A stretch of 64,000 nucleotides of DNA from Mycoplasmatota bacterium. GTDB lineage: Bacteria; Bacillota_I; Bacilli_A; Acholeplasmatales; Acholeplasmataceae. A program made the position numbers and the translations under genes. This document shows, in pieces, positions 60,612 through 64,000 of this stretch. Location: NCBI GenBank assembly GCA_018622495.1, contig CP076021.1:496001-560000 (forward strand), read 5' to 3'. How positions within the stretch are numbered: position 1 is the first letter of the stretch; every line of letters starts with the position of its first letter. Under the pieces are notes generated by a model. It was given only the letters and a program-made list of their open reading frames with translations, had not been told where the DNA came from and ran no database searches.

Positions 60612-61376
60612 ATGAAGGTATATGTTTTGGCCAGTGGGTCTAAGGGAAATATGACCTACTTAAAAGTAGGCCATATTAAATTATATATTGATGCAGGTAT
60701 TAGTTATCGTAGAATGCACCAAAAAATGGATGCCTACAACGAAGATATAAATGACGTAAAGTATCTTTTATTAACACATGAACACCATGATCATGTCATG
60801 GGATTAAAAATGTTATTAAAACAAAAAACAATAAAGAAAATTCTTATGACTCAAGGTACATTTGAAGGACTACATGATGATGTGAAATCATTTTTACCAG
60901 AAGTTACGATTATAAAATCAGAAGAATCGTTTGATCTTGAGGGTGTATTAGTGACACCTTTTGTTATTTCACATGATGCTAATGAACCTGTTGGTTATGT
61001 GATAAATGGTGATAAAAAGTTAGTAATTTTTTATGATACTGGATATTTAGATCAAGTATATTATGATTTGGTTAGTCAAGCAGATATCTATATCGTGGAA
61101 GCAAATCATCATCCAACAATGTTAATGCAGTCTCCAAGACCTTTTCATCTTAAAAAACGTATTTTATCTGAAAAGGGACATTTATCAAATGATGATGCAT
61201 CATATTTGATGAATTTATTGATAAAAAAACAAGCAATTTGGGTGGTTTCTCATATTTCTGAGGATTGTAATAGTGTACTTGCTATTGAGGAATCTATAGT
61301 TAAGCATTTTGATGACCCAACAAAAGTTGAAGTTTATTATGCTGAAAAAGAAGGATTACCGGTGATTGAAGTATGA
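60612..61376 (+). CDS. walJ: MBL-fold hydrolase WalJ/YycJ
   Basis: 254 residues. Starts VYVLASGSKGNMTYL (family SGS motif), with the metal site LLLTHEHHDHVMG and later SHDANEPVGYVI, YDTGYL, EANHHP and GHLSNDDAS. Similar to YycJ/WalJ, a 5'-3' DNA exonuclease-like protein linked to mismatch repair. In Firmicutes it sits in the walRK-rlmH region; here it overlaps rlmH by 4 bases, but no two-component genes are present. Confidence 0.9.
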   Translation: MKVYVLASGSKGNMTYLKVGHIKLYIDAGISYRRMHQKMDAYNEDINDVKYLLLTHEHHDHVMGLKMLLKQKTIKKILMTQGTFEGLHDDVKSFLPEVTIIKSEESFDLEGVLVTPFVISHDANEPVGYVINGDKKLVIFYDTGYLDQVYYDLVSQADIYIVEANHHPTMLMQSPRPFHLKKRILSEKGHLSNDDASYLMNLLIKKQAIWVVSHISEDCNSVLAIEESIVKHFDDPTKVEVYYAEKEGLPVIEV

Positions 61377-61816
61377 TTAAATTAGTGGTTGTTGGTAAAA
61401 TGAATCATAAATATTTAAATCAAGGTGTTGAATATTACAAGAAACAAGTACCACAAAAATTAGAAATAATTGAAATAAAAGATGGTAAGAATGAACAAGC
61501 AGTTAATGATGAAGGCATGGCTATTTTAAAGCATATAGGACAAAATGATTATGTGATTAGTTTAGCTATTAATGGGAAAACTTATTCAAGCGAATCTTTT
61601 TCAAAACACTTAGAAAATATGATGATGCATCAACATCATGATATTATATTTGTGATTGGTGGGTCTTATGGTTTATCAAAAGAAGTCTATGATCGTACAA
61701 ATGAACGTTTATCATTTTCAAAGATGACATTTCCACACCAATTAATGAGACTTATATTTGTAGAACAATTATATCGAGCATTTATGATAATGAAACATCA
61801 TCCATATCATAAATAG
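61373..61816 (+). CDS. rlmH: 23S rRNA pseudouridine-1915 N3-methyltransferase
   Basis: 147 residues. SPOUT methyltransferase with the SAM-binding knot FVIGGSYGLSKEVYDR and the C-terminal MTFPHQLMRLIFVEQLYRAFMI and HHPYHK, which define RlmH. Methylates a pseudouridine in helix 69 of 23S rRNA. Confidence 0.96.
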   Translation: MIKLVVVGKMNHKYLNQGVEYYKKQVPQKLEIIEIKDGKNEQAVNDEGMAILKHIGQNDYVISLAINGKTYSSESFSKHLENMMMHQHHDIIFVIGGSYGLSKEVYDRTNERLSFSKMTFPHQLMRLIFVEQLYRAFMIMKHHPYHK

Positions 61817-61824
61817 GAGGCATT

Positions 61825-62445
61825 ATGAAATATATATTTTGGGATTTTAATGGTACGATTTTAGATGATGCAAATCTTTGTTATGAAATACTAAATGAAA
61901 TGCTATTAGAAGTCGGACAACCAACAGTAACATTCGAAGAATATTTAATGATTTTTGATTTTCCAGTTAAAGACTATTATGCTAAGGTTTATGATTTTAA
62001 TAAAACCAGCTTTGATGTCTTAGCTAAAAGATTTATAGAGTTATTTCAACCAAGAAGTTATCATGCTCCATTGCATAAAAATATTATAGAAACTGTTCAA
62101 TATTTTAAATCTAAGGGTTATAAAAATATAGTGCTTTCAGCATCTGAAATAAACAATCTTAAAGCCCAATTAAAACACTTTAAGATTGATACTATTTTTG
62201 ATGATATTTTAGGGACTTCTGATATACATGCAAAGGGTAAGGAAGACGTCGCAAAAAAATATATGGAATCTCATCATATTTCTGGTAAAAACAGTGTCAT
62301 GATTGGGGATACTTTGCACGATGCAGAAATTGCTAAGATTTTAGGTGTAAAGCCAATTTTATTTACAAAAGGACATCAACATCCAACAAGACTTAAAGCA
62401 TATGACACAATTGATCATTTTGATCAATTAAAGACATTACTATAA
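61825..62445 (+). CDS. HAD-superfamily phosphatase, phosphoglycolate phosphatase-like
   Basis: 206 residues. Motif I is WDFNGTILDD (nucleophile Asp7, with Asn replacing the second Asp, as in some Gph-like proteins). Motif II lies in NIVLSASE and motif III/IV in VMIGDTLHDAEIAKILG. The alpha-helical cap between motifs I and II is of the C1 type. Substrate unknown. Starts 9 bases after rlmH with AGGAGG. Confidence 0.85.
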   Translation: MKYIFWDFNGTILDDANLCYEILNEMLLEVGQPTVTFEEYLMIFDFPVKDYYAKVYDFNKTSFDVLAKRFIELFQPRSYHAPLHKNIIETVQYFKSKGYKNIVLSASEINNLKAQLKHFKIDTIFDDILGTSDIHAKGKEDVAKKYMESHHISGKNSVMIGDTLHDAEIAKILGVKPILFTKGHQHPTRLKAYDTIDHFDQLKTLL

Positions 62446-62520
62446 AGTAATGCGTATTTTATGATAAGATATATTTATAATAAGGAAATTGAATTAAAAT
62501 AAATAAGTGGAGAGGGATAT

Positions 62521-63381
62521 ATGAGCAAAATTGCAATTTTAACCTGTAGTAATGCAGGATTAGATTACTTGGATTTTCCTAAAGATATCACAATCTTAAG
62601 ATCTGTGATACACTTTGGAAATAGTGAAAGTTTTAATGATTATATTGATATGGACGCTAAAACTTTTTATGAAAGAATAAAAGCAAATCCTGATGATATT
62701 CCTAAGACTTCTTATGTTGCTTTAGGCCAAATGATTGAAATATTCGAGGGATTAAAAGAAAAAGGTTATGAAGAAGCAATTGTAGTGACGATTTCTTCTA
62801 AATTATCTGGGTTATTTGAAGCAGTGAAACGTGCAGCAAATGAAGTTGATATTAAAGTCACTGTATTTGATTCTAAGACATTAGCATATGCTGAAGCATT
62901 TATGGTTCTAGAAGCACATCGTTTAGCTAAAAAAGGAAAGAAAACACCTGCTATCATTAAACACTTAGAAAAAATAAGAGCAAATAATCAAGTGTATTTC
63001 GCTGTTGATACATTATTATATTTAGTTAAAAATGGACGATTAAGTAAACTTCAAGGTACATTAGGTACGATGTTACAACTTAAACCTTTATTAACGATTA
63101 ATCAAGAAGGTGTAGTTGAAACACTTGAAAAAATAAGAACGACACATAAAGCACAAAAACGTGTCATTGAAAAATATATAGAAGTTACAAAAAACATGAA
63201 TTGTATTACATATATTTCTCATGCACACGCAGATGATTATGTGGCTTGGTTTATTAAAGAACTTAAAGCAGTTTTTCCGAAAAGAGAAGTTATTGTTGCA
63301 TATTTAACACCTGTTGTCGGAGCACATACAGGACCAAAAGCACTTGGTTTAGGATATATTGATTTAGATGCATTAAAATAA
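62521..63381 (+). CDS. degV: DegV-family fatty-acid-binding protein (second copy)
   Basis: 286 residues, intact paralogue of the frameshifted gene at 40531. ILTCSNAGLDYLDF, PKTSYVALGQMIEIF, VTISSKLSGLFEAVKRA, FDSKTLAYAEAFMVLEA, YLVKNGRLSKLQ and VVGAHTGPKALGLGY follow the family order. The TS (KTS) and SSKLSG residues contact the fatty acid carboxylate in known FakB proteins. Confidence 0.92.
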   Translation: MSKIAILTCSNAGLDYLDFPKDITILRSVIHFGNSESFNDYIDMDAKTFYERIKANPDDIPKTSYVALGQMIEIFEGLKEKGYEEAIVVTISSKLSGLFEAVKRAANEVDIKVTVFDSKTLAYAEAFMVLEAHRLAKKGKKTPAIIKHLEKIRANNQVYFAVDTLLYLVKNGRLSKLQGTLGTMLQLKPLLTINQEGVVETLEKIRTTHKAQKRVIEKYIEVTKNMNCITYISHAHADDYVAWFIKELKAVFPKREVIVAYLTPVVGAHTGPKALGLGYIDLDALK

Positions 63382-63382
63382 T

Positions 63383-63418
63383 AAAAATGCCGATGAATTT
63401 CATCGGCATTATTTTTTT
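63383..63418 (+). terminator. Bidirectional terminator after the second degV
   Basis: AATGCCGATG-aattt-CATCGGCATT with a T-run on each strand, between convergent genes. Confidence 0.85.
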
Positions 63419-64000
63419 AATATTTAGGATTCTTTTTAACGGTCACAGTTTTTTGATCACTTAATATGCCAACCATTGGGATTAATAAGAAAGCTAACCA
63501 TGAGATATGAAACATTTGGAAGAAATATCCTGTTGAAAAGAATATGATAGTCGCAATAAACGGCATCACAGCTACCCATCTAAATTGTCCAGATAAAATG
63601 ATTGCAGTTACAGGTATCAGCAATAAGATTTGCCATGCATAAACCCAAGCATTTGGGGCATAAAATCCTACGAGTAAAAATGCGGTAATGTATAGTAATA
63701 CAAAAAATAGAATTGTTATGCCTTGTTTCGTGTAATGTTTATCTATACTAAAGTTTACAATATTTATATTAACCACGATAGGGAGTAAGAAACCTAATAA
63801 ACCAATAAGTGCTTGATCATGAACAACTGCCATATATAAATAGAAAGCAATTGCTGCAAAAAATGATAAAGCACGCATTAATGATTTAAAAGTTCGTTTA
63901 TAAAGAAGTCCTGAAATAGGAATGAGTAAAAATATTAACCATGTATATGGCCATTCTTCTGTGAAATAGCTTAGAAGAATGAACGCAATCAAAGCAATAA
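63417..64000 (-). CDS. Membrane protein with repeated W-x-FLLIP helices (partial)
   Basis: The frame is open to the window edge, so the start lies outside; about 194 residues are visible. There are six or more membrane helices. A phrase is repeated at least three times: TWLIFLLIPISGLL, AWQILLLIPVTAII, SWLAFLLIPMVGIL. This suggests internal duplication of a two-helix unit. Ends with a short basic tail (VTVKKNPKY). Function unknown. Confidence 0.75.
   Translation of the reverse strand, partial: IALIAFILLSYFTEEWPYTWLIFLLIPISGLLYKRTFKSLMRALSFFAAIAFYLYMAVVHDQALIGLLGFLLPIVVNINIVNFSIDKHYTKQGITILFFVLLYITAFLLVGFYAPNAWVYAWQILLLIPVTAIILSGQFRWVAVMPFIATIIFFSTGYFFQMFHISWLAFLLIPMVGILSDQKTVTVKKNPKY

Overview
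This 64 kb window is AT-rich, compact, mostly +-strand chromosome from a wall-less low-GC bacterium, most likely Acholeplasmataceae (Acholeplasma/Haploplasma type). The reasons are the AT-rich codon use, Mollicute-like gene set, use of the standard code (TGG for Trp, TGA as a working stop for example at psuK, prfA and rpiB), a complete F-type ATPase operon, a gdpP-rplI fusion, and no visible peptidoglycan genes. A serine palmitoyltransferase-like gene followed by a short-chain reductase suggests a sphingolipid maker. Acholeplasma axanthum is the mollicute I recall as having sphingolipids, so that lineage is a guess, not an identification.

Layout. 1-4.5 kb: rpoB end and rpoC. 4.6-10.6 kb: pseudouridine breakdown (psuK, psuG), an IS3-type scrap, the sphingoid-base pair, and oligoendopeptidase F. 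10.7-15.2 kb: str operon (rpsL, rpsG, fusA, tuf). 15.5-18.5 kb: tatD, a lipoprotein with two trypsin-like domains, pncC. 18.5-23.5 kb: rpsF-ssb-rpsR, the gdpP-rplI fusion, dnaB. 23.5-30.6 kb: nitronate monooxygenase, dps, prfA-prmC-tsaC, typA. 30.7-38.9 kb: rpiB, upp and the nine-subunit atp operon with accessory genes. 38.9-50.6 kb: two inverted ISL3-type elements flanking yigZ, degV, a membrane hydrolase and the glp (glycerol 3-phosphate) operon. 50.6-56.2 kb: a membrane protein, a phospholipase-like/glycosyltransferase fusion, cca, yhaM and a DUF554 gene. 56.3-57.5 kb: an IS1595-type element. 57.5-64 kb: a large acidic PrsA-like lipoprotein, walJ, rlmH, a HAD phosphatase, a second degV and a partial membrane protein.

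The most striking observation: genes that must work in a living cell (rpoC twice, dnaB, atpF, atpG, typA) and several others are interrupted by single-base insertions, deletions or stop-making substitutions. All thirteen interruptions can be repaired by restoring one sequence, CGGA (TCCG on the other strand). About fifty other CGGA sites look intact. Either the motif carries a lesion or modification that corrupts sequencing, or it is a real mutational or cleavage hotspot. The 629-bp internal deletion in one ISL3 copy has one end exactly at such a site, with a 6-bp microhomology. A second structural oddity is the leader of the IS1595-type transposase, where three long complementary pairs are interleaved in the order C A B C' A' B'.

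No rRNA, tRNA genes or CRISPR arrays were recognised. All three intact-ended insertion sequences sit at transcription terminators.
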